Assembly (NCBI GenBank): GCA_965221555.1
Contig: OZ244895.1
Location: 3,658,001 to 3,722,000 of the forward strand
Direction: 5' to 3'
DNA: 64,000 nt
Origin: JAJEAD01 sp965221555
GTDB lineage: Bacteria > Pseudomonadota > Gammaproteobacteria > HK1
In this document: piece after piece, positions 8,668 to 17,115 of the stretch
How the letters are laid out: the number at the start of each line of letters is the position of its first letter
Position numbering within the stretch: position 1 is the stretch's first letter
The notes under the pieces: model-generated
The model's input: only the letters and a program-made list of their open reading frames with translations
Database searches by the model: none
Told to the model about the DNA's origin: nothing
Translations under genes and position numbers: made by a program

Positions 8668-9660
8668 TCAGTACCGCGCCTCGGGAAAAGGGAAGTGACA
8701 GCTCGCGAAGCGCCCGGGCTCGACCTCGCGGTAGGCCGGCGCCTCGTTCCTGCACTTGTCCCGGACGAATGGACAACGGGTGTGGAATTCGCAGCCGGAA
8801 GGACGCCGGCGAAGCGATGGGATCTCCCCTTCCAGCTCGAGCTTCTCGCGCCGACGATCGGGGTCCGGTTCGGGAACCGCCGCGAGCAGACCCAGGGTGT
8901 AGGGATGCGCGGGTCGGGTGAAGATCGAGGCGGTGTCTCCCATTTCGACGAATCGACCCAGGTACATGATGGCGAGGCGATCGCTCAGGTGCCGCACCAC
9001 CGGAAGGTTGTGGGTGATAACCAGATAGCTGAGGCCGAGGCTGGACTGCAGGCCCTTCATGAGGTTCAGGATCTCGCCCTGGACGGAGACGTCCAGACCG
9101 GCGGTGGGCTCGTCGGCGATGATCATCTTCGGGTTGAGGGCGAGCGCTCTGGCCACCCCCACCCGGCGTGCCTGACCGCCGGAGAGCTGATGGGGGTAGG
9201 CGCCCTTGTAGGCGGCATTGAGCCCCACCATCTCCAGCAGGCGCCCGGCCTCGCGCTCGTAATCGCATCCCTTGATCCCATGGATCCGGAAGGGCTCGAC
9301 GATGAGACTGCGCACGCTCTTGCGGGGGCTGAGGCTTGCCACCGGATCCTGGAACATCATGCCCACATCCCTGCGCACCGCCTTGTAGTCGCGCGCCGAC
9401 AACCCGGTAAGCTCTCGGCCCTCGAAGGTGATGCTGCCGGAATGCGCGTCCACGAGACCGATGATCGCCCGCCCCAGGGTGGTCTTGCCCGAACCGGACT
9501 CCCCGACCAGGCCCAGCGTCTCGCCCGCGCCCAGGGAGAAGCTCACCTCCATGACCGCGTCGATGAAGGGCGAGGGATCCTTGGCGATCCGGGCCCGAAG
9601 GGCGCCCAGGGTACGGAAGCGCACCCGCACCCGATCCACGTCGAGGAGCGGCTCAGGCAT
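8668..9660 (-). CDS. Peptide-type ABC transporter ATP-binding protein (DppF/OppF-like)
   Basis: A 330-residue ATPase that energises the permease pair encoded upstream. Walker A GESGSGKTTLGR, signature LSGGQARRVGVARAL, Walker B MIIADEPTAGLD and the C-terminal oligopeptide-transporter domain with its cysteine-rich CEFHTRCPFVRDKC are present. ATG at 9660 overlaps the end of the DppD-like gene by eight bases, implying translational coupling. The binding-protein gene starts 67 bp downstream. Confidence 0.93.
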   Translation of the reverse strand: MPEPLLDVDRVRVRFRTLGALRARIAKDPSPFIDAVMEVSFSLGAGETLGLVGESGSGKTTLGRAIIGLVDAHSGSITFEGRELTGLSARDYKAVRRDVGMMFQDPVASLSPRKSVRSLIVEPFRIHGIKGCDYEREAGRLLEMVGLNAAYKGAYPHQLSGGQARRVGVARALALNPKMIIADEPTAGLDVSVQGEILNLMKGLQSSLGLSYLVITHNLPVVRHLSDRLAIMYLGRFVEMGDTASIFTRPAHPYTLGLLAAVPEPDPDRRREKLELEGEIPSLRRRPSGCEFHTRCPFVRDKCRNEAPAYREVEPGRFASCHFPFPEARY

Positions 9661-10633
9661 TGCGCAGCAGGAAACAGCGCGCGGAGTGGTGCGCATGCAC
9701 CGCATAGGTCTCCGGCGCCTGACGGGTGCACTCGTCGAAGGAGTGCGGACACCGCGGGGAGAAGATGCAGCCCGGCGGCAGATCGATGAGATCGGGCACG
9801 GCGCCGGGAATGGTCGGCAGCTCCGGGCGCAGGTCCCGAATGCGGGCCGGATCGCACTCGAGCAGCATCCGCGTGTAGGGATGGCGCGCGTTGTGAAAGA
9901 GATCCCGCACCTCGCCCCGCTCCACCACTTCGCCCGCGTACATCACCACCACTTCGTCACAGAGCTCGGCGATCAGCCCGAGGTTGTGCGAGACGAAGAG
10001 GATGGAACACTCGAAGCGCTTCCTGAGCTCGCGTATCAGGTGGATGACCTGCGCCTCGAGGGTGACATCCAGGGCGGTCGTCGGCTCGTCCGCGATCAGC
10101 AGGGCGGGGTTCATCATCAGCGCCATGGCGATGCAGATCCGTTGGCGCATTCCACCGGAGAACTGGTGCGGATAGTCGTCGAGACGCTGTGCGGCGTCGG
10201 GTATCCCCACCAGTCTCAGCATCTCGGTCGCCCGCGCCCGCTTATCTGCCCTCGAGCCGGATTCCCGGTAGAGGATGTCGGTCATCTGCCGGCCGACCGA
10301 GATCACCGGGTTGAGCGCGGTCATGGGATCCTGAAACACCACCGACACCATCTGCCCGCGCAGGCGGTTGAGCGCGTCGTCATCCATCCGCAGCACGTCG
10401 TCGCCCTGGAAGCTCACCGAGCCGCTCGACACCGCGGCGTTCGGCGCAAGCAGGCGCAGGACGGTGTTGATGAGGGTGGACTTGCCGCAGCCCGACTCCC
10501 CCACGATTCCGACTACCTTGTTCCGCGCGACGTCGAGGTCCACGTGCCGCAGCGCCCGCACCACGCCGCGGAGCGTGCGGAACTCGACTGCGAGGTCGCG
10601 TACTTCCAGCACGTTCGCGTGGCCGGATGCCAT
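9653..10633 (-). CDS. Peptide-type ABC transporter ATP-binding protein (DppD/OppD-like)
   Basis: A 326-residue ATPase with Walker A GESGCGKSTLIN, Q-loop FQDPMTALNP, signature FSGGMRQRICIAMAL, Walker B LLIADEPTTALD and the C-terminal cysteine region CIFSPRCPHSFDEC. The ATG at 10633 overlaps the stop of the permease gene (shared atga). The same frame stays open far upstream through the permease region because of high GC; that extension has no homology and is rejected. It acts with the DppF-like subunit as a heterodimeric motor at the inner membrane. Confidence 0.93.
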   Translation of the reverse strand: MASGHANVLEVRDLAVEFRTLRGVVRALRHVDLDVARNKVVGIVGESGCGKSTLINTVLRLLAPNAAVSSGSVSFQGDDVLRMDDDALNRLRGQMVSVVFQDPMTALNPVISVGRQMTDILYRESGSRADKRARATEMLRLVGIPDAAQRLDDYPHQFSGGMRQRICIAMALMMNPALLIADEPTTALDVTLEAQVIHLIRELRKRFECSILFVSHNLGLIAELCDEVVVMYAGEVVERGEVRDLFHNARHPYTRMLLECDPARIRDLRPELPTIPGAVPDLIDLPPGCIFSPRCPHSFDECTRQAPETYAVHAHHSARCFLLRNA

Positions 10634-11514
10634 CAGCCCTCCTTCTTCAGCTTGGGGTCGAAGACATCGCGCAGCGCTTCGCCCAGAAACGTGAAGCCCA
10701 GAGTGGTCAGGATGAGCGGGATGCCCCCCGCCACCACCATCCAGGGCGTGTCGCGAATGAAGGAATAGCCGTCGCTCAGGATCGAGCCCCAGGAGGGCGT
10801 GGGCGGCTTGACCCCGAGACCGAGAAAGGAGAGCCCGGCCTCGATGGTGATGACGACGGGGATGTCCATGCTGGCGAGGATGAGCAGCGGGGCGACGACG
10901 TTGGGCACGATGTGGGAGAACATCACTCTCCCGGTGCCCGCCCCCAGCGCTCTCTCCGCCAGGATGAACTCGGTGTTCTTGAGCGCCAGGGTCTGGGTGC
11001 GGGCAATCCGGGCGTAGCCGGGCACGCTGGTGACCACCACCACGCCGATGACGGTGTGGATGCTCGGTCCCACCACCGTAATCACCGCCAGCGCGAACAT
11101 GATGGTGGGAAAGGAGCGTACCGAGTCGAAGACGAGCAACAGGAAGTTGTCGAGGCGCCGGGGCCCGTAACCGGCCAGCATGCCCAGCACCACCCCGATC
11201 ACCAGGGAGAGGCTGACCGCGATCAACGCGACGGAGAGCGCGACCCGTCCTCCGTAGAGGGTGCGGCTGAAGGTGTCCCGGCCGAGGTTGTCGGTACCGA
11301 AGTAGTGCGTCATGGTCGGACCGGAGAAGCGGGCCTGCACGTCCAGCGCCTTGTAGTCGTGGGGCGCGATCCAGTCCGCTGCGAGCGCGCTCGCGACGAT
11401 GAGGATCACCATGACGAGGCCCGCGCAACCGAGGGGATTCGAGAGAAGCTGGCGCAGCCACGCCAATCGCGGCTCTCGCCGCAGCTCCGGGGTGCCGGTG
11501 GTGGCCGCGTTCAT
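10633..11514 (-). CDS. Peptide-type ABC transporter permease (DppC/OppC-like)
   Basis: A 293-residue inner-membrane permease. It has the N-terminal OppC_N region, about six membrane segments, the FGTDNLGRDTFSRTLYG segment typical of DppC proteins and the EAA-type cytoplasmic loop ending in GYARIARTQTLALKN. It starts six bases after the DppB-like stop and overlaps the ATPase gene downstream, as expected for one transcript. Confidence 0.93.
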   Translation of the reverse strand: MNAATTGTPELRREPRLAWLRQLLSNPLGCAGLVMVILIVASALAADWIAPHDYKALDVQARFSGPTMTHYFGTDNLGRDTFSRTLYGGRVALSVALIAVSLSLVIGVVLGMLAGYGPRRLDNFLLLVFDSVRSFPTIMFALAVITVVGPSIHTVIGVVVVTSVPGYARIARTQTLALKNTEFILAERALGAGTGRVMFSHIVPNVVAPLLILASMDIPVVITIEAGLSFLGLGVKPPTPSWGSILSDGYSFIRDTPWMVVAGGIPLILTTLGFTFLGEALRDVFDPKLKKEG

Positions 11515-11520
11515 GGGCCC

Positions 11521-12465
11521 TCAGAGACTCTGGCGCACGCGCGGGTCGAGAGCGGCCGCGACGAGATCGGAGACAAGGGTGCAGGAGGCGTAGAGAACGG
11601 TGGTGACGAGCACTCCGCCCATGACGATGGGGTAGTTCCGGATCACCACCGCGTCGTAGACCAGCTTGCCGATACCGGGGCGCGCGAAGACGATCTCCGC
11701 GAAGACGGCTCCCGAGACCAGGCCTCCCACTCCGACTCCGAGCAGCGCCACGGTGGGCAGAATGGCGAGCTTGAGGGCGTAGACGTAGGTGATGCGTCGC
11801 GCGGGCAACCCATAGGCGCGGGCCATGCGGATGTGGTTCTCCCCCATGACCTCGAGCATCGATGCGCGCACCAGACGGGCGAGATACCCCACCCAGCCGA
11901 GCCCGATCGCGAACGAGGGAAGCACCAGGTGCCAGAGCTGGTCGAATGGTTTCGACGGATCGCCGGCTCCGAGGACGGGAAACCAGCCCAGGGTCACCGC
12001 GAAGAGCAGCAGCGAATAGATGGCCACGATGAAGGAAGGCACCGCGATCGCGGACACCGAGATAACGCCGACCGCCCGGTCCAGCATGCTGTTCTGCCGG
12101 ACGGCGGAGAAACAGCCGAGCGGAATGCCGACCAGGATGGCCCAGCCGAGCCCGGTAAACGTGAGGGCCAGGGTGTGGGGGAGCTGGTCGCCGATGATCC
12201 CCGCGACCGGCCGGTTGGACCACACGTCGACCCCGAGATCGCCGGTGACCACGTTCCCGAGAAAGTGCACGTACTGGACGATGAAGGGCTTGTCCAGACC
12301 CATGCGGACGCGGAACTCTTCGCGCATCTCCGGGGTGGCCCGGGGGCCGAGCGCGATGCCGGCGGGGTCTCCGGGCACGAGATGAATGGCGGAAAGCAGA
12401 AAGAGCATCGCCACGCAGACGATGAGCACCGAGAGAAGCAGTCGGCGCAGTACGTAGAGACTCAT
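11521..12465 (-). CDS. Peptide-type ABC transporter permease (DppB/OppB-like)
   Basis: A 314-residue inner-membrane permease and the first gene of the transporter operon. The start MSLYVLRRLLLSVLIVCVAM is the classic DppB first membrane segment; later LGLDKPFIVQYVHFLGNVV and the EAA loop VMGENHIRMARAYGLP are typical. ATG at 12465 is chosen on family alignment; the upstream GTG at 12495 adds a non-homologous stretch. No strong ribosome-binding site is visible. Confidence 0.92.
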   Translation of the reverse strand: MSLYVLRRLLLSVLIVCVAMLFLLSAIHLVPGDPAGIALGPRATPEMREEFRVRMGLDKPFIVQYVHFLGNVVTGDLGVDVWSNRPVAGIIGDQLPHTLALTFTGLGWAILVGIPLGCFSAVRQNSMLDRAVGVISVSAIAVPSFIVAIYSLLLFAVTLGWFPVLGAGDPSKPFDQLWHLVLPSFAIGLGWVGYLARLVRASMLEVMGENHIRMARAYGLPARRITYVYALKLAILPTVALLGVGVGGLVSGAVFAEIVFARPGIGKLVYDAVVIRNYPIVMGGVLVTTVLYASCTLVSDLVAAALDPRVRQSL

Positions 12466-12606
12466 GGCGGGGGCACTCGTCTCATCTGGCCGCACTCGCG
12501 TGGCGAGGGGACCGGACCACCGCGCACGCGATGTCTGACCGAGTTACTAGAGGAGAGCGCCGAGATGCCGTCACGGCAGGAAGCACGGACCGGACAACGC
12601 GCGACG

Positions 12607-12722
12607 ACGAGCCGGAAGCGGACGAAGCGCCGGTGGCGCGGACTCACCTGCGCGCGGGCAAGCCCCGGATTGCTTGCCCGGCCGGTAAGCGACGCCGGGA
12701 CTGCGAGGTGCCGGGGGGCCGG
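12607..12722 (-). repeat. Internal module of the dispersed repeat (copy H)
   Basis: This stretch matches the middle section of the long copy at 56043-56324 and lacks the termini. Two hairpins are shared: gcgcc-ggt-ggcgc (12627-12639) and gggcaagc / gcttgccc (12656-12663 with 12672-12679). The loops differ from the long copy but the stems still pair, which suggests selection for structure. It sits in the 538-bp interval between the dppB-like gene and the GMC dehydrogenase; apart from it and the palindrome at 12825, nothing else was recognised there. Confidence 0.6.
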
Positions 12723-12824
12723 TCTCACCGAATGATGATCCCGCGGGGTCGGGGCGACCGTCGCGCGTGCGTCGAGTCCACCCGGGCGCCCCCTCGCGGG
12801 GCGAACGACACGCTTCGGATCATG

Positions 12825-12840
12825 GTAAAGACTTTACAAT
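12825..12840 (+). promoter_or_regulatory. Palindromic operator-like site overlapping a possible -10 box
   Basis: A perfect palindrome gtaaag-a-ctttac (12825-12837) stands out as an A/T island in GC-rich DNA, and tacaat (12835-12840) resembles a -10 hexamer. It is about 165 bp upstream of the GMC dehydrogenase start. A repressor of that gene could bind here. No good -35 is visible at 17 bp, so this is a candidate only. Confidence 0.35.
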
Positions 12841-13003
12841 GCCGGCAGGGCCGCCTGAATTCGGCGCGCGCAAACGTACCACGGCCCTTGCCGCCCCTCC
12901 AAAGCCGCCCGACCGGGGCCAACTTGGGCAGTGCCCGCCGCGGCGGGACTTCGACGGCCGCGGGCGGCCCTGGCGCCATCGGAAAGATGAGGCGATTACC
13001 CGG

Positions 13004-14620
13004 GTGAAGACCGACACGGCATCCTGCGACTACGTGATTGCCGGTGCGGGCTCGGCGGGCTGCGTGCTCGCCAGCCGCCTGAGCGAGTCGCCCGAGGTAT
13101 CGGTGGTGTTGCTCGAAGCAGGCGGCGGCGACCGCAGTCCCCTCATCGCGATGCCGATGGGCGAGTCCCATCTCATCGGCGGGCGCCACGACTGGTCCTT
13201 CGAGACCGAGCCCGAAGAGCGCCTGGACGGCTACCGCTTCACGATGCCGCGGGGGCGGGTGCTCGGCGGCTCTTCCTCCATCAACGGTCAGGTCTACTCG
13301 CGCGGACACCCGCGCGACTACGACGAATGGCGCCAGTTGGGATGCGAAGGCTGGTCCTACGAGGAAGTCCTCCCCTGGTTCAGGCGCGCCGAAAACTGGG
13401 AGGGGGGCGAGGACCGCTACCGCGGCGGGAGCGGACCGCTCCAGACCACGCGCGGTCGCTTCGAGCATCCGCTCTACGACGCCTTCCTCCGGGCGGGCGA
13501 ATCGCTCGGCTACCCGCACTGCGCGGACTACAACGGCGCGCACCCGGAAGGCTTCGCGCGGGTGCAGTACACCCACACTCACCGTACGCTGCGCCGCTGC
13601 TCGAGCGCTCATGCGTACCTGCGTCCCGCGCGCCCGCGCCCCAATCTGCGGGTCCTCACCCGGGCCCACGCGACGCGAGTGCTGCTCGAAGGCGACCGGG
13701 CCGTCGGTATCGAGTATCTGTCCGGCGGCGAGCGCCACCGGATAAGGGCGGAGCGCGAGGTGCTGGTGTGCGCGGGCGCCTACCAGTCCCCGCACTTGCT
13801 GATGCTCTCGGGCATCGGTCCGCCGGACGAGCTCCGCGGGCTCGGCATCGATCCGCGCCACCCGCTTCCCGGAGTGGGCGAGAACTTGCAGGACCACTTC
13901 GGGTCATTCCTCCAGCATGAATGCCGGCAGCCGATCACCTTCTATCGCTACCGCAACCCCCTGCGCTTCGCGGGGGCGCTCGCGGAGTACCTTTTCCTGC
14001 GCCGGGGGCCCCTCACGGTGTTTCCGATGGACGCGGTGGCGCACCTGCGAAGCGATCCCGCCCTGGAGCGCCCCGACCTGCAGATCTATCTCTGCCCGAT
14101 GCGGGTGAACCCGATTCGGGAGGGGAGCCTTTGGCCGCGTTCGCACGGCTTCAATCTGCACTGGAACCTGCTGCGCCCGGAGAGCCGGGGGCGGGTCTGG
14201 CCGCGTTCCGCCGACCCGCTCGCCGCTCCGCGGATCTGGCACAACTACCTGGCGACGGAAGGCGACCGGCGCCTCAACCGCAAGGCGCTCGCACTGTGCC
14301 GCGAGATCATGGCCGCGGACGCTTTCGCCCCGTTTCGGGGCCGGGAAACCGAGCCCGGCGCCGAGTGCGTCGACGCCGCGGCCATCGACGCCTTCATGAC
14401 CCGGATGCCGAACAGCGGATACCACCCGGTGGGCACCTGCCGGATGGGCGCGGACGACGACGCGGTGGTCGACCCCCGCCTGCGAGTGCGCGGAATCTCG
14501 GGGCTGCGGGTGGTGGACGCCTCGGTGATGCCGCGGCTCATCGGCGGCAACACCAACGCACCCACCATCATGATCGCGGAGAAGGCGGCGGCGCTCATCA
14601 GGGAGGGCGCGAACGCGTGA
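13004..14620 (+). CDS. GMC-family FAD-dependent oxidoreductase (choline dehydrogenase-like)
   Basis: A 538-residue flavoprotein alcohol dehydrogenase of the glucose-methanol-choline family. The FAD-binding start DYVIAGAGSAGCVLASRLSE, the second signature RGRVLGGSSSINGQVYSRG, and the C-terminal active-site HPVGTCRMG with GGNTNAPTIM are complete. Substrate is unknown; relatives oxidise choline, long-chain or polyether alcohols. The GTG at 13004 starts the protein two residues before the conserved region; the open frame reaches further upstream to 12767 but that part is low-complexity. The gene stands alone on the plus strand and converges with the 2-hydroxyacid dehydrogenase, 40 bp away. Confidence 0.9.
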   Translation: MKTDTASCDYVIAGAGSAGCVLASRLSESPEVSVVLLEAGGGDRSPLIAMPMGESHLIGGRHDWSFETEPEERLDGYRFTMPRGRVLGGSSSINGQVYSRGHPRDYDEWRQLGCEGWSYEEVLPWFRRAENWEGGEDRYRGGSGPLQTTRGRFEHPLYDAFLRAGESLGYPHCADYNGAHPEGFARVQYTHTHRTLRRCSSAHAYLRPARPRPNLRVLTRAHATRVLLEGDRAVGIEYLSGGERHRIRAEREVLVCAGAYQSPHLLMLSGIGPPDELRGLGIDPRHPLPGVGENLQDHFGSFLQHECRQPITFYRYRNPLRFAGALAEYLFLRRGPLTVFPMDAVAHLRSDPALERPDLQIYLCPMRVNPIREGSLWPRSHGFNLHWNLLRPESRGRVWPRSADPLAAPRIWHNYLATEGDRRLNRKALALCREIMAADAFAPFRGRETEPGAECVDAAAIDAFMTRMPNSGYHPVGTCRMGADDDAVVDPRLRVRGISGLRVVDASVMPRLIGGNTNAPTIMIAEKAAALIREGANA

Positions 14621-14660
14621 CCGGCGGGCGCCGCCGGGCGCCGGGCGCCCGGGTCGGGCC

Positions 14661-15689
14661 TCAGTAACCGAGCTCCGGGCTCACCACGTTCTCGAGCGGC
14701 TCGCCCGCGATGTAACGGCGCATGTTGCGGAACACGAGCTCCAGGGTCATCGCCACGTAGGTGGTCCCGTCGTCGGCCGAGACGTGGGGGGTCACGAGCA
14801 GGTTGGGGACCTCCCACAACTCCGAATCGCGGGGCAGCGGCTCGGGGTCGAAGACATCGAGGATGGCGCCCGCGAGGTGGCCGGAACGCAGGTTGTCCGC
14901 GAGCGCCGCGTAGTCCACCGTGGCCGCCCGCCCGACGTTCACGAGACCCGCTCCCGGCTTGAGCAGCGCCTGGCGACGGCGGTCGAGAAGATTCCGCGTC
15001 TCCGGCGTCAAGGGAATGGCCACGAACACGAAGTCGGCTCTCGGGAGCACGCGGTCGATCTCGGCGACGGGCAAGATCTCGTCCACCTCGTCGACCGCGC
15101 GGCCGTGACGGCTCACTCCTATCACGTGCACGCCGAGCTTCCGGCAGCAGCGCGCGGCGCCACGTCCGATGTGGCCGGTCCCGATAACGAGCAGCGTCTT
15201 GCCCGCGACCGGGGTGGAGAAGAGCGACTCCCAGTGGCGGCGGCGCTGGTTCGCGAGGATCGCGGGCAGGTGGTTGTGGAGCATGAGCATCGCCATCAGC
15301 CCGAACTCGCCGCCCTTGGCGGCGTGCGCGCCGCGGTTGTTGACCACCGTCACCCCGGGCGGAAGCCAGTCCATCGGGCACAGGTGCTCCACTCCCGCCC
15401 CGATGATGTGGATCCAGCGAAGCCGGGGCGCGACCCGGGCGAGATTCGCGGTGGGCAGGTCCCAGGTCACGAGCACCTCCGCACTTTGCATCGACTCCTC
15501 GAAGTGATCGAGATCCCAGTCGATGAAGACGTCCAGACGCCGGGCGAGGTCCGGATAGCGTGCGACCGCGGCCTCGTAGCGCTCGCGCGTGATCGTGAAG
15601 ACCGCCTCGCCCTCCACCGTGGGCGGAAAGGTGTCGGGAGAGGCGTGGTTGTTCTTGACGTGGACCTTGATGCGGCGCCCGGCGTCCAT
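14661..15689 (-). CDS. D-isomer-specific 2-hydroxyacid dehydrogenase
   Basis: A 342-residue NAD(P)-dependent dehydrogenase that interconverts a 2-oxoacid and D-2-hydroxyacid. Nucleotide binding GTGHIGRG, catalytic arginine in NVGRAATVD, glutamate in DVFDPEPLP and histidine in VTPHVSAD are all present. The ATG at 15689 begins two bases after the stop of the Rieske oxygenase, so they are surely co-transcribed. The frame continues upstream through the Rieske gene, but only as a GC artefact. A hydroxyacid released by the oxygenase could be its substrate (inference). Confidence 0.93.
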   Translation of the reverse strand: MDAGRRIKVHVKNNHASPDTFPPTVEGEAVFTITRERYEAAVARYPDLARRLDVFIDWDLDHFEESMQSAEVLVTWDLPTANLARVAPRLRWIHIIGAGVEHLCPMDWLPPGVTVVNNRGAHAAKGGEFGLMAMLMLHNHLPAILANQRRRHWESLFSTPVAGKTLLVIGTGHIGRGAARCCRKLGVHVIGVSRHGRAVDEVDEILPVAEIDRVLPRADFVFVAIPLTPETRNLLDRRRQALLKPGAGLVNVGRAATVDYAALADNLRSGHLAGAILDVFDPEPLPRDSELWEVPNLLVTPHVSADDGTTYVAMTLELVFRNMRRYIAGEPLENVVSPELGY

Positions 15690-15691
15690 GC

Positions 15692-17071
15692 TCAATCTCC
15701 GGCGAGCGCCGCGAGGCCACGCGCCTCTATCTCGCGCATCCGCCGGGTGACGAGCGCCACGCGCTCGGTCTCCGCGAGGTGGTCGGCCTCGTACTGCATG
15801 TCCATCAGTCGGTGGGCAAGCCGGCTCAGCTGCTTCGATTCGTCGCCGTTGCCCGCCCGCGGCATGGCGAGCACGGTGTCGCCGCCGTAGGTCGGCACCG
15901 GATTGGGACGCTCGTCGCTCACGTGCATCGGCGCGCCGCCGGCGGCGACCTTGCGGATCTCGGAGCGCAGGGCGCGCCGCATGATGGCCACCCCCTTGTC
16001 GCTCGGCGCGAGGTTCTCGTTCGCATGCACCGTGATCGGTCCCATGCCCTCGGTCGCCTCGGCGTCGGCGGGGAAGCGCTGGCGCTCCTCGTAGGAGCGA
16101 TCGAAGACCTCGCCCTGCTCGATGAGCTCGGGGCCCTCGGGCGTGTTGTACTCGGGCGGATCGCCGCGCTCGCCGAAGTTCGCCCACGCGTAGCACATGG
16201 TGTTCTCGTCGTCGAGGGGCACCACCCAGCGGGTGAAGGCGCTGCGCCCGTAGTAGCGCTGCTTGGTGCCGTCGGCGGCGAAGGCGGCGCCGGCCTGGGT
16301 GAAATTGGGCAGCACGAGCTCGTTGACCCGGAACCACACGTTGTCGCCCACCCGGCGGGTATTGGTGCCCGCGAGCCACATCCCGCGTTCGAAGTAGTCC
16401 ATCTGGCCCACCTCGCCGAAGCCGGTCGAGAACTGCACACGGCTGATGTTGGAGTGCAGGAAGCTGGTGTGAATGGGGTCGAGAATGGCGTCGAGCACTT
16501 GCAGCCAGTTGCAGCGGAAGGGCGCCTTGTAAGGCACCCGCTCCATCTCGGGCAGCTCGAAGGCGTCGTAGACGGGGAACTCCGGCATGTCGCCAAGCGG
16601 TCCCAGGTAGGCGAACACCAGCCCCTGATACTCGTGCGCGGGATAGGCGCCGAGACGCACCCGGGCCTCGAGGCGCACCTTGGCCCCGTCCGGCTGGCCG
16701 GGGGCGTCGAGCAGGGTGCCGTCGATATCGAAGTGCCAGCCGTGGTAGCAGCAGCGGATTCCGCGCTCCTCGCAGGTGCCGAACTCGAGCGACGCGCGCC
16801 GGTGCGGGCAGTGCCGGTGCACGAGCCCCACCCGGGCGCTCCGGTCCCGGAATAGCACCAGCTCCTCGCCAAGGACGCGTACGAGGGTCGGACGCTCGCC
16901 CAGCTCGCGGCTGAGCGCAACGGGGTGCCAATAGCGCCGCAGGTACTCTCCGGCCGGCGTGCCCGGTCCGATGCGGGTGAGCTCCTCGTCGGGATCGCTC
17001 GCGTAGTGCGTGCCGTAGCCGGCGTAAGCGCCCCGGGCAAAGGCTTCGAGCCCGGGCATCGACGTACTCAT
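15692..17071 (-). CDS. Rieske non-haem iron oxygenase, alpha subunit
   Basis: A 459-residue ring-hydroxylating-type oxygenase. The Rieske cluster ligands are CPHRR and CCYHGWH near 85-110; the mononuclear iron facial triad is suggested by LDPIHTSFLH near 195. It has the vanillate/PobA-type long C-terminal domain rather than the naphthalene type. Such enzymes hydroxylate or O/N-demethylate small aromatics or alkyl compounds and need a reductase, which is not encoded nearby. ATG at 17071 is preceded by AGGAGG. It sits between tesB and the hydroxyacid dehydrogenase in one minus-strand operon. Confidence 0.92.
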   Translation of the reverse strand: MSTSMPGLEAFARGAYAGYGTHYASDPDEELTRIGPGTPAGEYLRRYWHPVALSRELGERPTLVRVLGEELVLFRDRSARVGLVHRHCPHRRASLEFGTCEERGIRCCYHGWHFDIDGTLLDAPGQPDGAKVRLEARVRLGAYPAHEYQGLVFAYLGPLGDMPEFPVYDAFELPEMERVPYKAPFRCNWLQVLDAILDPIHTSFLHSNISRVQFSTGFGEVGQMDYFERGMWLAGTNTRRVGDNVWFRVNELVLPNFTQAGAAFAADGTKQRYYGRSAFTRWVVPLDDENTMCYAWANFGERGDPPEYNTPEGPELIEQGEVFDRSYEERQRFPADAEATEGMGPITVHANENLAPSDKGVAIMRRALRSEIRKVAAGGAPMHVSDERPNPVPTYGGDTVLAMPRAGNGDESKQLSRLAHRLMDMQYEADHLAETERVALVTRRMREIEARGLAALAGD

Positions 17072-17115
17072 GGCGGGGTGCCTCCTGATGAACGCGGCAA
17101 CCTGGCGCGCCCGAC

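Noticed and set aside
9653..12223. 856-codon minus-strand frame suggesting a fusion of permease and ATPase
   Set aside because: Only the last 326 codons encode the ATPase; the N-terminal part is out-of-frame permease DNA. The genuine start overlaps the permease stop.
10627..12735. 702-codon plus-strand frame opposite the permease genes
   Set aside because: Composition typical of an antisense reading of hydrophobic membrane codons (Asp/His/Arg-rich); no domain.
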